64,000 nt of DNA from Legionella steigerwaltii (GTDB lineage: Bacteria; Pseudomonadota; Gammaproteobacteria; Legionellales; Legionellaceae), in contig NZ_LNYZ01000006.1 in the NCBI RefSeq assembly GCF_001468065.1, positions 22,002-86,001 on the forward strand, written 5' to 3'. Positions 9,755 to 19,734 of this stretch are shown here, piece by piece. Positions within the stretch are counted from its first letter, which is position 1, and every line of letters starts with the position of its first letter. The notes below the pieces were generated by a model. It saw only the letters and a list, made by a program, of their open reading frames with translations. It did not search any database and had not been told where the DNA came from. The translations under genes were made by a program, and so were the position numbers.

Positions 9755-9844
9755 CATTCTTGTGTTTTTTTTAAAGAGCGAAAAAAATAAAAATCGTACC
9801 ACTGAAAAAGTACTCTATAATCGCAGAGAATATTAAAAAAATGT

Positions 9845-9873
9845 TTGCAAAACCAGAGTCGTTAGGATAGTAT
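9845..9873 (+). promoter_or_regulatory. sigma-70 promoter for tRNA-Ser
   Basis: TTGCAA, a 17-base spacer and TAGTAT end nine bases before the first tRNA base. Confidence 0.7.
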
Positions 9874-9881
9874 TCTCGCCT

Positions 9882-9969
9882 GGAGAGATGGCAGAGCGGT
9901 CGAATGCGGCGGTCTTGAAAACCGTTGAAGGGCAACCTTCCCAGGGTTCGAATCCCTGTCTCTCCGCCA
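9882..9969 (+). tRNA. tRNA-Ser (TGA)
   Basis: An 88-base class II tRNA with a long variable arm (GAAGGGCAACCTTC), anticodon TGA in CTTGAAA, acceptor GGAGAGA/TCTCTCC and encoded CCA. Confidence 0.96.
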
Positions 9970-10121
9970 AGTTTTTTACTTTCAGTAATCCAGCCTTTCT
10001 TAGAAAATAATTTGTCCTGTAAATACCATTATTTTCAAGCATAAAATTAAAGAAATTATCAGTATTGAAATTATTTAAGCCGTTGGTATAGTTACTCTAC
10101 CTAACGTTAATGGAGAGCTAC

Positions 10122-10667
10122 ATGTTAAGGAATTCAATGAATCGTTTTGGCAGTATTACGAAACTACTGCATTGGTTAATTTTTATTCTAATTGCCGCCC
10201 AATTTTATTTTGTCTGGTCTCTTAGTGACAACTCTCCTCTGACACCACTCTATATGATGTTGCATAAATCAGTGGGTGTAACTATTTTAGTACTCGGGCT
10301 CCTATTTTATATTTGGCATATTATAAGTATCAAACCCCTACCTCCAGAGAATCAACCACGATGGCAATACATTATTTCTAAATTGGTCCACCACCTGCTT
10401 TTTATTCTTATAATACTGATGCCAATCGTTGGCTACATAATGACATGCTCTGATGGTAAACCGATTAACTTTTTTGGTTGGTTCACTATACCCTGCCTAA
10501 TCACAGAAAATGAGCAACTTGGTAGTATAATGTTCTCAACCCACGAAACAATTGCCTTTATTATCCTGGCTCTTGTTGGACTTCATTTTCTTGCGGCTCT
10601 CTATCATCATTTCATTCGCAAAGATGATGTATTAAAGCGCATGCTTCCTTTTACTTCGAATAAGTAG
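10122..10667 (+). CDS. cytochrome b561 family membrane protein
   Basis: A four-helix di-heme membrane protein of 181 residues. His residues in KLLHWLIF, MLHKSVG, LVHHLLF and GLHFLAALYHHF fit the b561 (CybB/YodB/YceJ) family, which carries electrons across the inner membrane, probably to or from quinone. The ATG at 10122 has GGAG at normal spacing; starts at 10110 and 10140 are alternatives. It is a lone gene, convergent with the next one. Confidence 0.85.
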   Translation: MLRNSMNRFGSITKLLHWLIFILIAAQFYFVWSLSDNSPLTPLYMMLHKSVGVTILVLGLLFYIWHIISIKPLPPENQPRWQYIISKLVHHLLFILIILMPIVGYIMTCSDGKPINFFGWFTIPCLITENEQLGSIMFSTHETIAFIILALVGLHFLAALYHHFIRKDDVLKRMLPFTSNK

Positions 10668-10713
10668 CTCCTAATACTTAAAAGAAAAATAATCATTACA
10701 TTGGAAATTTGCC

Positions 10714-10738
10714 TCGAGTAAAGAAAAATCTTTACTCG
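10714..10738. terminator. hairpin between convergent genes
   Basis: CGAGTAAAGA and TCTTTACTCG are perfect arms around AAAAA, between the stops of the b561 gene and the convergent membrane protein. It could terminate in both directions, although flanking T runs are poor. Confidence 0.5.
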
Positions 10739-10749
10739 AAGCATTAACT

Positions 10750-12066
10750 TTATTGTTGGAGTACATAACTAGGAGGCGCCGTAGGAGTTATTCCATCAAT
10801 TTGGTTTGAAGCATCTTGAAATCCTGGATACATAGGAGGTTCGTGCGTAGAGGCTTGATACATCTGAGGTTGATACGGTTGATACATAGGAGCTTGATAT
10901 AGAGGAACCTGAGGTTGTTGATAATAAACTGGGACATAAATCACTGTAGGAGGAGGCGGTGTAAAGTCAAAATGTAGGCCACCAATATCAACTGCATTCA
11001 TCTCGCCTTTACGTATTTGTCTTAATTCAGTGAGTAATTTCTGAATTTTATCATCACGATTGAAAAAGGAAGGTATAGACTTTTCTTTACCCAATAATTC
11101 TGTCATTTCGGCCTGTTTTGCAATCATAGCTAATTTTACTGCTACAGGATCTATATTTTTTCTTCGTAAAGCCTCTTCCTCTGAAGTCGTTAATCTAAAC
11201 CGGTCTGGATCATTGGGTTCCATAGACTCTTTGTTAGCGGATTTGTTGGAGGAATCATAGAGGAGGCTCATTGCAAAACAGCCAACACCTGCACCAATGA
11301 TGCTAAGTAGCACCGTTCCCATAATTACTACACCAACTGGATTAAATCCTGCTGCTACAGCAAGGGCAATTAATGGTACAGCGCCAAAATTAAGCGTTAA
11401 ATAAGCTGAGCCGGCACCAAATCCAATGGAAGTAGCTAACATTAATGCGCCCTTCAGCCATCCTTCACCATAAAAAAAGCGGTCTACGCTGTCTGCAAAC
11501 TCATATAACATATAAACCAAAGCAATAGTAGCTAAAACTACAGCAATCAAAGCTAAAGCGATAACCAGCAAAGCCATGATCAATTTACCCAAATCATCAT
11601 TTGATTTTGAACCATGGCCATGGCTATGTGAAGACCCGAAACAACTATCTCCATGATAATGAGAATCATGAACTATAGATTTTATGAGTAAATAATTTAA
11701 AAGCGCTGAATCGTTGCAGTTGTAGTTGTTATACTCATGAATCTCAAATTTAATTGACGGATTAAATTGAGGCATTGGAGGATTAAACACACTCTGCTGT
11801 TGATGACGCATTCTTTGATGTATAGGCAAAGTCCGAAAAAGTGTATTAAAAGCATAAACTGCTTTACCTTTTTCATTAAAATCTAGAAGATGAAACGGGC
11901 TTTTACTCTGGCCAGATTCCATGGCATTTACTAGCGCAGAATACATTTCAGCATACATTTGATCACGATCTAACCCACGCTTAGAAGCATTTTCATAATG
12001 GATTAGTACCTGTCCATATAATAACTTTAATTTTTGATCAGTAAACTTAGAACTTAAATCAGGCAT
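10750..12066 (-). CDS. hypothetical membrane protein with Pro/Tyr/Gln-rich tail
   Basis: I do not recognise this 438-residue protein. Residues 1-130 are soluble and predicted helical. A His/Ser/Gly-rich stretch (residues ~134-156, DSHYHGDSCFGSSHSHGHG) may bind metal. Hydrophobic segments at ~162-188, 205-228 and 232-268 suggest three or four membrane passes. The tail from ~365 is rich in Pro, Tyr and Gln with repeated MYQ/YQAP units. A good AGGAG precedes the ATG. No acidic secretion tail is visible. Its function is unknown. Confidence 0.8.
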   Translation of the reverse strand: MPDLSSKFTDQKLKLLYGQVLIHYENASKRGLDRDQMYAEMYSALVNAMESGQSKSPFHLLDFNEKGKAVYAFNTLFRTLPIHQRMRHQQQSVFNPPMPQFNPSIKFEIHEYNNYNCNDSALLNYLLIKSIVHDSHYHGDSCFGSSHSHGHGSKSNDDLGKLIMALLVIALALIAVVLATIALVYMLYEFADSVDRFFYGEGWLKGALMLATSIGFGAGSAYLTLNFGAVPLIALAVAAGFNPVGVVIMGTVLLSIIGAGVGCFAMSLLYDSSNKSANKESMEPNDPDRFRLTTSEEEALRRKNIDPVAVKLAMIAKQAEMTELLGKEKSIPSFFNRDDKIQKLLTELRQIRKGEMNAVDIGGLHFDFTPPPPTVIYVPVYYQQPQVPLYQAPMYQPYQPQMYQASTHEPPMYPGFQDASNQIDGITPTAPPSYVLQQ

Positions 12067-12194
12067 AGCATTTTACTCCTATAAATGGGTTATATAGGCA
12101 AACGCTGCTATCCTGATCCTAGGATATTAATTTTTTTTGGAATGAAAAAATCAAGAAACCATGAAGCTCAAGCTAACACATTTGTCTATAAAAC

Positions 12195-14072
12195 CTAGTG
12201 TCTTACAATTTGTGCTCGATTAATTAAACTTTTTACATACAAGTCATAATCCATCATGCCATAGCTTGCTTCGATTTGTTGAATTAAGCTGTCTTGCTGC
12301 TCCCTGTCTAAAGTACTTAATTTGCCATCATGAATCTGTTTTAGTCTTACTACGACATAATCACCATTCGGCATAACAAGACCATCTCGACTTTCAGGTC
12401 GTAATAAATTGAATGCCATGTCATTAATATCTGTATCTACCTTATCATTGTCACGAGTCGATTTAACCACAGATTTCCATGATAAATTGTTACTACTTAT
12501 TAATTCTTGTTGTTTCTTATCTTCAACTGGGTTTAATAAATTCATCCCTACTTCTTTCGCTTTAGATTCAGCAATTTTTTTAACCAAAATTTTGCTGATT
12601 TGATCTTGAACCGCTTCTAAAGACTGTTCCTTTTCCGCCCAATGCTGGTCAACCCTGATAACAACAACTGAGTCATTATCAATTTGTATCGGTTCGCTGT
12701 TATTTCCTAAATCAAGCACATCATGACTAAATGCCGTATTAAGTACTTGTTTATTTTTTGTAAGATTATCTGTACCGCCTGATCGTGCAAAAGGTTGTGT
12801 TTTTTCAATTTTTAAATTTAATGCGTCAGCTACTGGTTGAAGTGAGTCTGGGGATTGATAACTTAAATCCGACAATTGTTCCATAGCTTGTGTATATTTA
12901 GTCTGAGCAGCTTCAGCAACCAATTGTTCTTTAATCGACGAGCCCACTTCAGAAAAAGATTTGGTTGAAACAGGTTTGTACGCAATTAGTTTAAAAATTT
13001 CATATCCATGTTTCGTTCTTTCAGGTGGAGAAATCTGTCCTGGCTTAGTTAAATTAGATAAAATTCGATTGTAATTATTTTGTCCGCTCGCTGTAATCCA
13101 GGGAAGAACGCCTTTGTCAGCTATAGAAAGCTTATCATCTGACATTGTTGAAACGAGCTGTTCGAATTGTTCCGGATTTTTTTGCAATAACTGATATGCA
13201 TTATTTGCTTTCTTCTGGATTTTATCCGAATCAGATTGACTCGCATTCTCTGGAACAGCAAATAAAATATGAGCGACTTGCCAGCTTGCTGGTATCAAAT
13301 AGTTACTTTGATTTTCTTCATAATATCGTTTTGCATCATCATCGGATATTTTAATTTTGTTCTTAATGTCATGCATGGATAAAGTCACATAATCCAAGCT
13401 GACTTTTTCAGGGGTCATAAATTCTTTTTTATGCTTTTTATAATAATCAGCAACCTCTTCTGCAGAAACATGAGCATCTTTTTCAAAGGCAGAAGCCTGA
13501 ATCGTTAAATAATCATAGTCTCTGCTTTGCATATACAAACTTACAAAACGATCAATTTCATCAGGTAAAGCAAAGGAGCTACCCATAAAAGCAAATCGTT
13601 GCTGGTTTAATAGCATTCCTTGTTTTACTTCATTTTGAAAACTTGATTGTGTAAATAAGGCGGCATTTAATGCCTGTTGATATTTCTGGGCTGAAAAATG
13701 ACCGTCTTCCTGAAATTGAGGAATACTCAAAATTGCTGCATTTGCTTGATTTGCACTAACGTTGAAGCCATTCTTACCTGCAGCTTGTACTAAAACCTCA
13801 TTGGTAATCATTTGATCCAACACTTGGTTTTGCAATTTTTTTTCATCAGCAGCAGTCATTTGTTCAACATCTTGCATGGAACGGGCGCGTCTGTAATTGT
13901 TTTCAAAAGCTTGCAGTGTTAGAGGCTGACCATTAACGGTCACCTTAGAGTTTGTCGTTTGACGCGATTGTAGATAATAATCCACACCAAAAAGTGTAAA
14001 CGTAATACCGATTAAGATCACTACTAACCAAGCTACAACACCCTGTATACGTTCATTTAACTTTTGTAACAT
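12195..14072 (-). CDS. ppiD: periplasmic chaperone / peptidyl-prolyl isomerase-like PpiD
   Basis: A 625-residue protein (E. coli PpiD 623) with a single N-terminal membrane anchor at ~12-34 (VVAWLVVILIGITFTLFGV). A SurA-like N-domain and a parvulin rotamase domain at roughly 260-365 follow. It is anchored to the inner membrane near the Sec exit and helps newly exported proteins. It lies downstream of hupB and two tRNA genes, as ppiD follows hupB in many gammaproteobacteria. Confidence 0.92.
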   Translation of the reverse strand: MLQKLNERIQGVVAWLVVILIGITFTLFGVDYYLQSRQTTNSKVTVNGQPLTLQAFENNYRRARSMQDVEQMTAADEKKLQNQVLDQMITNEVLVQAAGKNGFNVSANQANAAILSIPQFQEDGHFSAQKYQQALNAALFTQSSFQNEVKQGMLLNQQRFAFMGSSFALPDEIDRFVSLYMQSRDYDYLTIQASAFEKDAHVSAEEVADYYKKHKKEFMTPEKVSLDYVTLSMHDIKNKIKISDDDAKRYYEENQSNYLIPASWQVAHILFAVPENASQSDSDKIQKKANNAYQLLQKNPEQFEQLVSTMSDDKLSIADKGVLPWITASGQNNYNRILSNLTKPGQISPPERTKHGYEIFKLIAYKPVSTKSFSEVGSSIKEQLVAEAAQTKYTQAMEQLSDLSYQSPDSLQPVADALNLKIEKTQPFARSGGTDNLTKNKQVLNTAFSHDVLDLGNNSEPIQIDNDSVVVIRVDQHWAEKEQSLEAVQDQISKILVKKIAESKAKEVGMNLLNPVEDKKQQELISSNNLSWKSVVKSTRDNDKVDTDINDMAFNLLRPESRDGLVMPNGDYVVVRLKQIHDGKLSTLDREQQDSLIQQIEASYGMMDYDLYVKSLINRAQIVRH

Positions 14073-14322
14073 GTCCCAAGATCCATATTAATAATTAAAG
14101 CTTTATTCATTTTAGCGAGGGATTATAACCCAGACTGAAAAAAATCAAAACGAAAACAACAGTTCATCTATTCAGCAAAAATTTTCTTTTAAAACCAGTA
14201 AGAAAATTAACGTTGAAATAATTAATATTACTTCTTTTGCATATCTTTACCCGACATTTCTCTAAATAATAAAACAGAGATTAGGAAAAAATAGAGTCTG
14301 AAGTAAACACTTCTTTCCAGAT

Positions 14323-14348
14323 AAAAAAAACGCGCCTTTCGGCGCGTT
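14323..14348 (-). terminator. rho-independent terminator after tRNA-Asp
   Basis: AACGCGCC and GGCGCGTT enclose TTTC. On the minus strand the hairpin is followed by eight T residues, just past the tRNA-Asp 3' end. Confidence 0.88.
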
Positions 14349-14352
14349 AATC

Positions 14353-14429
14353 TGGCGGAGTGGACGGGGCTCGAACCCGCGACCCCCGGCGTGACAGGCC
14401 GGTATTCTGACCAACTGAACTACCACTCC
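14353..14429 (-). tRNA. tRNA-Asp (GTC)
   Basis: 77 bases with encoded CCA, acceptor GGAGTGG/CCACTCC and anticodon loop CTGTCAC. It lies six bases from tRNA-Val. Confidence 0.96.
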
Positions 14430-14435
14430 ATTTCT

Positions 14436-14511
14436 TGGTGGGTGCTGTAGGGATCGAACCTACGACCCTCGCCTTGTAAGGGCGATGCTCTCCCAGCTGA
14501 GCTAAGCACCC
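14436..14511 (-). tRNA. tRNA-Val (TAC)
   Basis: 76 bases with encoded CCA, acceptor GGGTGCT/AGCACCC and anticodon loop TTTACAA. It starts seven bases after the hupB stop, so it is probably cut from a shared transcript. Confidence 0.96.
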
Positions 14512-14518
14512 TGAAAAC

Positions 14519-14797
14519 TTATGCTTCTTGCACCGCTTCTTTCAGGTTTTTACCCGCTTTAAACTTGGCTACTCGTGACGCTTTAATTTGAATAATTTTA
14601 CCAGTTTGTGGGTTTCTACCTGTACGTGCTGAACGATTGCCTGTTGAAAAAGATCCGAAACCAGGTATTACTACTTGATCACCGCTTCTTAAAGCATCAG
14701 TAATAGTACTAGTAAAAGTTTCGAGAACACGGCTGGCGTCAGCTTTTGTTAAACCCGAACCACTTGCTATAGCATCAACTAATTCGCTCTTATTCAT
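14519..14797 (-). CDS. hupB: DNA-binding protein HU-beta
   Basis: A 92-residue histone-like nucleoid protein. MNKSELVDAIA at the start and the GFGSFSTGNRSARTGRNPQTG arm that inserts into the minor groove are diagnostic. It follows lon, as in many gammaproteobacteria. Two tRNA genes lie immediately downstream on the same strand before the first visible terminator. Confidence 0.97.
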   Translation of the reverse strand: MNKSELVDAIASGSGLTKADASRVLETFTSTITDALRSGDQVVIPGFGSFSTGNRSARTGRNPQTGKIIQIKASRVAKFKAGKNLKEAVQEA

Positions 14798-14839
14798 TGC
14801 TTCCCCTATACAGTTAATCTTCCATACTTCAAGTTAATT

Positions 14840-14868
14840 TAATTAAACTCATCAAATTAACCGGTCAA
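14840..14868 (-). promoter_or_regulatory. sigma-70 promoter for hupB
   Basis: On the minus strand TTGACC, a 17-base spacer and TAATTA lie about 43 bases before the hupB ATG. Confidence 0.6.
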
Positions 14869-14927
14869 GTAGTTACATCCTTGCAGTGCCCGCTAGTGGC
14901 GGGCTACGAAACGAAATATACCTCTTA

Positions 14928-17369
14928 TTAATGGGTATGTAAATCATTATTTTTAATTTTTTTTGATCTTTTACCCACTAAAGCTTCAGATTGTACATTT
15001 GTTGGCTGTTCTACCCAAGGACTGCGTTGTAAAGCCAGTTCTAGAACCTGTTCTATGGTCTTAACTGGATGTATTTTTAGCTTACGTAAAATATTATCTG
15101 GAATCTCTTCCAGGTCTTTTACATTTTCCTCAGGAATAATGACATGCTTAATTCCGCCTCGATGAGCTGCCAATAATTTCTCTTTAAGACCCCCAATTGG
15201 CAACACCTGCCCTCTCAACGTTATTTCTCCTGTCATCGCTACATCTGCTTTAACAGGGATATGCGTCACTACAGAAACCAAAACTGTACACATACCAATA
15301 CCCGCACTTGGGCCGTCCTTAGGAGTAGCTCCTTCAGGAACATGAACATGAAAATCATTCTTGTCATAAAAATCATCGGCCAAGCCAAAATTTTTAGCTC
15401 TGCTTCGTACAACAGTCATTGCAGCGTGAATGGACTCCTGCATGACCTCACCCAATTGACCTGTATGCGTTACTTTGCCTTTACCTGGCATCATTGATGC
15501 TTCAATTGTTAGCAATTCTCCGCCCACACTTGTCCAGGCTAAACCTGTAACCTGACCCACCTGATCAAACTCTTCAGCCAAGCCATATCGAAATTTTTTC
15601 ACACCCAAATACTTTTCAATATTACTTGTAGTTACGTTCATTTTTTTAACTTTTTTATTAGATAGAATTTCTTTAACGACTTTTCTACAAATACTCGCAA
15701 TATCTCGTTCTAAGTTACGAACACCTGCCTCTCGAGTGTAGTGACGAATAACTTCTCGAATTGCACCTTCGCTAATATGAATTTCTTGATTGCTCAAACC
15801 ATTCAAGACGACTTGTTTTGGAACAAGATATTTATCAGCAATACTTACTTTTTCATCTTCTGTATAACCCGCAAGTCGAATCACTTCCATTCTATCTAAT
15901 AAAGGAGCAGGAATTTCCAGTGAATTCGCTGTCGCAATAAACATAACATCACTCAAATCATAATCTACTTCTAGATAATGATCGTTAAACGTGTGGTTCT
16001 GTTCTGGATCCAGCACCTCAAGTAGTGCTGCAGCAGGGTCGCCACGGAAATCCATAGCCATTTTATCCACTTCATCCAACATAATGAGTGGATTTTTTAC
16101 CCCGGCCTTACATAATTTTTGGATAATTTTTCCTGGCATAGATCCTATATAAGTTCTTCTATGTCCTCGAATCTCTGCTTCATCTCTTACGCCACCCAAA
16201 GCTATACGAATAAATGTACGACCTGTAGCATTCGCAATGGATTGTCCTAATGAAGTTTTACCAACCCCAGGAGGTCCAACAAGACAAAGTATTGGCCCTT
16301 TTAATCGTTTCACACGTTGTTGAACAGCCAGATATTCGATAATACGTTCTTTAACCCGTTCAAGGCCGTAATGTTCTTTATCTAATAATTTTTCTGCTTT
16401 GAGTAAATCAAATTGAATTTTAGTTCTCTTTTTCCAGGGTACCGCAAGCATCCAATCGAGATAGTTGCGTATAACCGTTGCCTCAGCAGACATAGGTGAC
16501 ATCATTTTCAATTTATGAAGTTCAGCTAGCGATTTTTCTTTTGCTTCTTTGGGCATCCCAGCTTTGTTAATGGAATTTTCCAATTGTTCAATTTCATTTC
16601 CTTCTTCGCCCAGCTCGCCCAACTCTTTTTGAATTGCTTTCATTTGCTCGTTGAGATAATACTCTCGCTGACTTTTTTCCATTTGTCGCTTAACACGTCC
16701 TCTCACACGTTTTTCAACATGTAACAAGTCAATTTCATTTTCTATAGCAGACATTAAACGCTCAAGACGAGTACCCACATCTAGAGTTTCTAGTAACTCT
16801 TGTTTATCATCTACCTTCAATGTCAGATGGGCAGCTATAGTGTCAGCTAAACGGCCTGGCTCTTCTATTCCGGCAAGGGGTGATAAAACCTCGGGTGGAA
16901 TTTTTTTATTTAGCTTGATGTATTGCTCAAACTGCGACATTAAGGATCGCATTAAAATACCGGTATCTGGTTCTTGTACCGCAGCATTTTCATCTTCCAA
17001 TAATTCAAGATCAGCTTCTAGATATCCTTTGGTCTGATTGTATTCCTTTGCTTTTGCACGCTTTTCGCCTTCGACTAAAACTTTTACGGTTCCGTCCGGT
17101 AATTTCAATAATTGCAGAACACTTGATAACGTTCCAACTTGAAAAATATCAGCTTCACCAGGATCGTCATTAGATGATTTTTTCTGTGCAACTAAAAAAA
17201 TTTGCTTACTATCAACCATTGCCGCTTCTAAAGCTTTAATTGATTTTCCTCGCCCAACAAACAGAGGAATAACCATATGAGGGTAGACCACTACGTCTCT
17301 TAATGGCAATACAGGTATATCTGACAGTTTTTCTGCCTCATTCGAAGTCTCTATAATTTCAGTGGACAT
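14928..17369 (-). CDS. lon: ATP-dependent protease Lon
   Basis: A cytoplasmic AAA+ serine protease of 813 residues. It has an N-terminal substrate domain, Walker A GPPGVGKTSLGQ, an AAA module, and a protease domain with the Ser688/Lys731 dyad (GPSAGIGM and GLKEKLLAAHRGG; spacing 43 as in E. coli). It degrades damaged and regulatory proteins. A sigma-70-like promoter is visible upstream, so it need not depend on clpX transcription. Confidence 0.97.
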   Translation of the reverse strand: MSTEIIETSNEAEKLSDIPVLPLRDVVVYPHMVIPLFVGRGKSIKALEAAMVDSKQIFLVAQKKSSNDDPGEADIFQVGTLSSVLQLLKLPDGTVKVLVEGEKRAKAKEYNQTKGYLEADLELLEDENAAVQEPDTGILMRSLMSQFEQYIKLNKKIPPEVLSPLAGIEEPGRLADTIAAHLTLKVDDKQELLETLDVGTRLERLMSAIENEIDLLHVEKRVRGRVKRQMEKSQREYYLNEQMKAIQKELGELGEEGNEIEQLENSINKAGMPKEAKEKSLAELHKLKMMSPMSAEATVIRNYLDWMLAVPWKKRTKIQFDLLKAEKLLDKEHYGLERVKERIIEYLAVQQRVKRLKGPILCLVGPPGVGKTSLGQSIANATGRTFIRIALGGVRDEAEIRGHRRTYIGSMPGKIIQKLCKAGVKNPLIMLDEVDKMAMDFRGDPAAALLEVLDPEQNHTFNDHYLEVDYDLSDVMFIATANSLEIPAPLLDRMEVIRLAGYTEDEKVSIADKYLVPKQVVLNGLSNQEIHISEGAIREVIRHYTREAGVRNLERDIASICRKVVKEILSNKKVKKMNVTTSNIEKYLGVKKFRYGLAEEFDQVGQVTGLAWTSVGGELLTIEASMMPGKGKVTHTGQLGEVMQESIHAAMTVVRSRAKNFGLADDFYDKNDFHVHVPEGATPKDGPSAGIGMCTVLVSVVTHIPVKADVAMTGEITLRGQVLPIGGLKEKLLAAHRGGIKHVIIPEENVKDLEEIPDNILRKLKIHPVKTIEQVLELALQRSPWVEQPTNVQSEALVGKRSKKIKNNDLHTH

Positions 17370-17425
17370 AATGAACCCTTATTCAAACGAAAACTCTATT
17401 TAAAATTCACGCTACTACTAATTAT

Positions 17426-17454
17426 AATTTAAAAGGAAGGGAGAGTTATTGCAA
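17426..17454 (-). promoter_or_regulatory. candidate sigma-70 promoter for lon
   Basis: On the minus strand TTGCAA, a 17-base spacer and TAAATT lie ~57 bases before the lon ATG. A TATAAT lies five bases further on. I could not identify a convincing heat-shock promoter. Confidence 0.5.
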
Positions 17455-17492
17455 GAAATCAAAGCGCTATAATTAAGAAAGTTGCCTAAAGG

Positions 17493-17522
17493 ACTCTCTC
17501 CTGCACTAAACAGGAGAGGAGT
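17493..17522 (-). terminator. hairpin between clpX and lon
   Basis: ACTCTCTCCTG pairs with CAGGAGAGGAGT around a 7-base loop, directly after the clpX stop. The following T run is short on the minus strand, so it may attenuate rather than fully terminate. Confidence 0.55.
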
Positions 17523-17529
17523 AAAAATC

Positions 17530-18804
17530 TTACTCTTGACCACCTGCTGCACTCTTCATCCCTTCTTGCTCATAAATAAGGATAGGTTTTGATGAACTAT
17601 TTACAGCACTTTCATCAACCACAACCTTAATTACTCCTTCAAGAGAAGGTAATTCATACATGGTGTCTAAAAGAATATTTTCAAGTATAGCACGTAAACC
17701 TCGTGCTCCCATTTTTCGTTCTAGAGCCTTTTTAGAAATTGCTACTAGTGCTTCTTCTCTAAATTCAAGCTCGACTCCTTCCATTCTGAACAGCGACTGG
17801 AATTGCTTAGTCAAAGCATTTTTAGGATTCGTTAAAATATCAATAAGAGCTGATTCATCCAGCTCTTGCAAAGTGGCAACTACAGGCAATCGACCCACAA
17901 ACTCGGGTATTAATCCATATTTAATCAGATCATCTGATTCTAATTGATTCAATACCTTAGATATTTCATCACTGCTTTCTTTTTTATTTTTCAATTGTGC
18001 AGAGAATCCAATGCCTGACTTATCACTTCGCTCTCTTATTACTTTTTCCAATCCAGCAAAAGCACCACCACAAATAAATAAAATATTTGAAGTGTCAACT
18101 TGTAAAAACTCTTGTTGTGGATGTTTACGACCACCTTGTGGTGGCACTGAAGCAATAGTACCTTCAATTAGCTTTAAGAGTGCCTGTTGCACTCCCTCAC
18201 CAGAAACATCTCGTGTAATCGACGGATTATCAGACTTACGTGATATCTTATCAATTTCATCAATATAAACGATTCCATGCTGAGCTTTATCAACATCATA
18301 ATCACACTTTTGTAAAAGTTTTTGGATAATATTTTCTACATCTTCACCTACATAACCTGCTTCAGTAAGTGTAGTTGCATCGGCCATAGCAAATGGAACA
18401 TTGAGAATTCGAGCTAATGTTTGTGCTAAAAGTGTTTTCCCGCTTCCAGTTGGACCTATAAGTAAAATATTACTTTTTCCAAGCTCAACACCATCTTCAC
18501 TTTTATGTTGTAATCGCTTGTAATGATTATACACAGCTACGGACAAGACTTTTTTTGCATGAGATTGTCCTATGACGTACTCATCCAAGAAGTTTGAAAT
18601 TTCTTTGGGTGATGGCAAACGTACTTCTGCTTCTTCATGAGCTTCATGTGTTTCTTCGCGAATAATATCATTACAGAGCTCAACACATTCATCACAGACA
18701 AATACAGAAGGACCAGCAATCAATTTTTTAACTTCATGTTGGCTCTTTCCGCAAAAAGAACAATACAAAACTTTATCGCCACTTCCGTTACCGGATTTAC
18801 TCAT
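17530..18804 (-). CDS. clpX: ATP-dependent Clp protease ATPase subunit ClpX
   Basis: An AAA+ unfoldase of 424 residues (E. coli 424). The N-terminal zinc finger has Cys15, Cys18, Cys37 and Cys40. Walker A GPTGSGKT is at 117-124 and Walker [10 protein letters not shown] near 180. It unfolds substrates and feeds them to ClpP. I chose the ATG at 18804, with AAGGGG upstream; the open frame to 18867 would add 21 residues before the zinc finger. A palindromic repeat separates it from clpP. Confidence 0.97.
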   Translation of the reverse strand: MSKSGNGSGDKVLYCSFCGKSQHEVKKLIAGPSVFVCDECVELCNDIIREETHEAHEEAEVRLPSPKEISNFLDEYVIGQSHAKKVLSVAVYNHYKRLQHKSEDGVELGKSNILLIGPTGSGKTLLAQTLARILNVPFAMADATTLTEAGYVGEDVENIIQKLLQKCDYDVDKAQHGIVYIDEIDKISRKSDNPSITRDVSGEGVQQALLKLIEGTIASVPPQGGRKHPQQEFLQVDTSNILFICGGAFAGLEKVIRERSDKSGIGFSAQLKNKKESSDEISKVLNQLESDDLIKYGLIPEFVGRLPVVATLQELDESALIDILTNPKNALTKQFQSLFRMEGVELEFREEALVAISKKALERKMGARGLRAILENILLDTMYELPSLEGVIKVVVDESAVNSSSKPILIYEQEGMKSAAGGQE

Positions 18805-18975
18805 AACCAAACCCCTTCTTACAACGATTATCGGAAAAATAGATAATATATGTAAAATATTAGTCAATCAGAAAAAGATATGCCACTGTTTTTCATGTAA
18901 CTATTTTTTTAAAAACAAAACGAAATACGAAAAAGTAATAAAGACTCAATATAAAAGGACCCCTAATCGCATTCC

Positions 18976-19049
18976 TAGCCCGGGTGCAGCGAAGCGGAAC
19001 CCTGTAAATCTGAACCAAACCCAGGTTCCGCTTCGCTGCACCTGGGCTA
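18976..19049. repeat. intergenic palindromic repeat (TAGCCCGGG variant)
   Basis: TAGCCCGGGTGCAGCGAAGCGG and its near-complement flank the centre. It lies between clpP and clpX on the same strand, so it interrupts what is an operon elsewhere. Confidence 0.85.
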
Positions 19050-19091
19050 AGATACATTATAGTTCAGTTTTTTTGAATTTAAAGTAAACAA

Positions 19092-19730
19092 TTACTCTGT
19101 TTTATTTACTGACTCTCGATCATAAAGCACCTTATCAACTAAGCCGTACTCAACAGCTTGTGTGGCACTCATAAAATTATCACGTTCTGTGTCACGCATA
19201 ATTTGATCTGGTGTCTTTTTAGTATGATTTGCCATAATAGTATTTAAACGTTCTCTTACGGCTAAGGTCTCGCGAGCATGAATTTCGATATCAGTAGCTT
19301 GACCTCGATAACCACCTAATGGTTGGTGGATCATTACTCGTGAGTTTGGTAGACAGAATCTCTTGCCATCAGCTCCAGCGCAAAGCAATAAAGCAGCAGC
19401 GCTTGCTGCTTGCCCTATACACAAAGTGCTTACATCAGGTTTAATAAACTGTATGGTATCATAAATTGCTAAGCCAGCAGTTACTACACCTCCAGGAGAA
19501 TTAATATAGAGAGAAATATCTTTTTCAGGGTTTTCAGACTCAAGAAACAACAATTGAGCAACTACTAAATTAGCCATATGGTCTTCAACTTCACCCAAAA
19601 GAAAGATAATGCGTTCTTTTAATAATCTCGAATAAATATCATATGAACGCTCACCACGTGAGGTTTGTTCAATAACCATTGGGACTAATCCACTGGCATT
19701 GCGAATTATGTTCTCTGAATATCCCGACAT
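19092..19730 (-). CDS. clpP: ATP-dependent Clp protease proteolytic subunit ClpP
   Basis: A 212-residue serine protease that forms the tetradecameric chamber used by ClpX. The triad is visible as Ser110 ([11 protein letters not shown]), His135 (VMIHQPLGG) and Asp184 (DTERDNFMS). The short N-terminal propeptide fits the family. It starts four bases after the tig stop, so the two are co-translated. Confidence 0.97.
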   Translation of the reverse strand: MSGYSENIIRNASGLVPMVIEQTSRGERSYDIYSRLLKERIIFLLGEVEDHMANLVVAQLLFLESENPEKDISLYINSPGGVVTAGLAIYDTIQFIKPDVSTLCIGQAASAAALLLCAGADGKRFCLPNSRVMIHQPLGGYRGQATDIEIHARETLAVRERLNTIMANHTKKTPDQIMRDTERDNFMSATQAVEYGLVDKVLYDRESVNKTE

Positions 19731-19734
19731 ACAA

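Noticed and set aside
9833..10042. Minus-strand ORF of 69 residues over tRNA-Ser
   Set aside because: It is the complement of the tRNA and its flanks, with no ribosome-binding site.
15261..15497. Plus-strand ORF inside lon, and similar ORFs in clpX, tig, lepA and the RND genes
   Set aside because: They lie fully within conserved genes on the other strand and show no start signals or recognisable domains.
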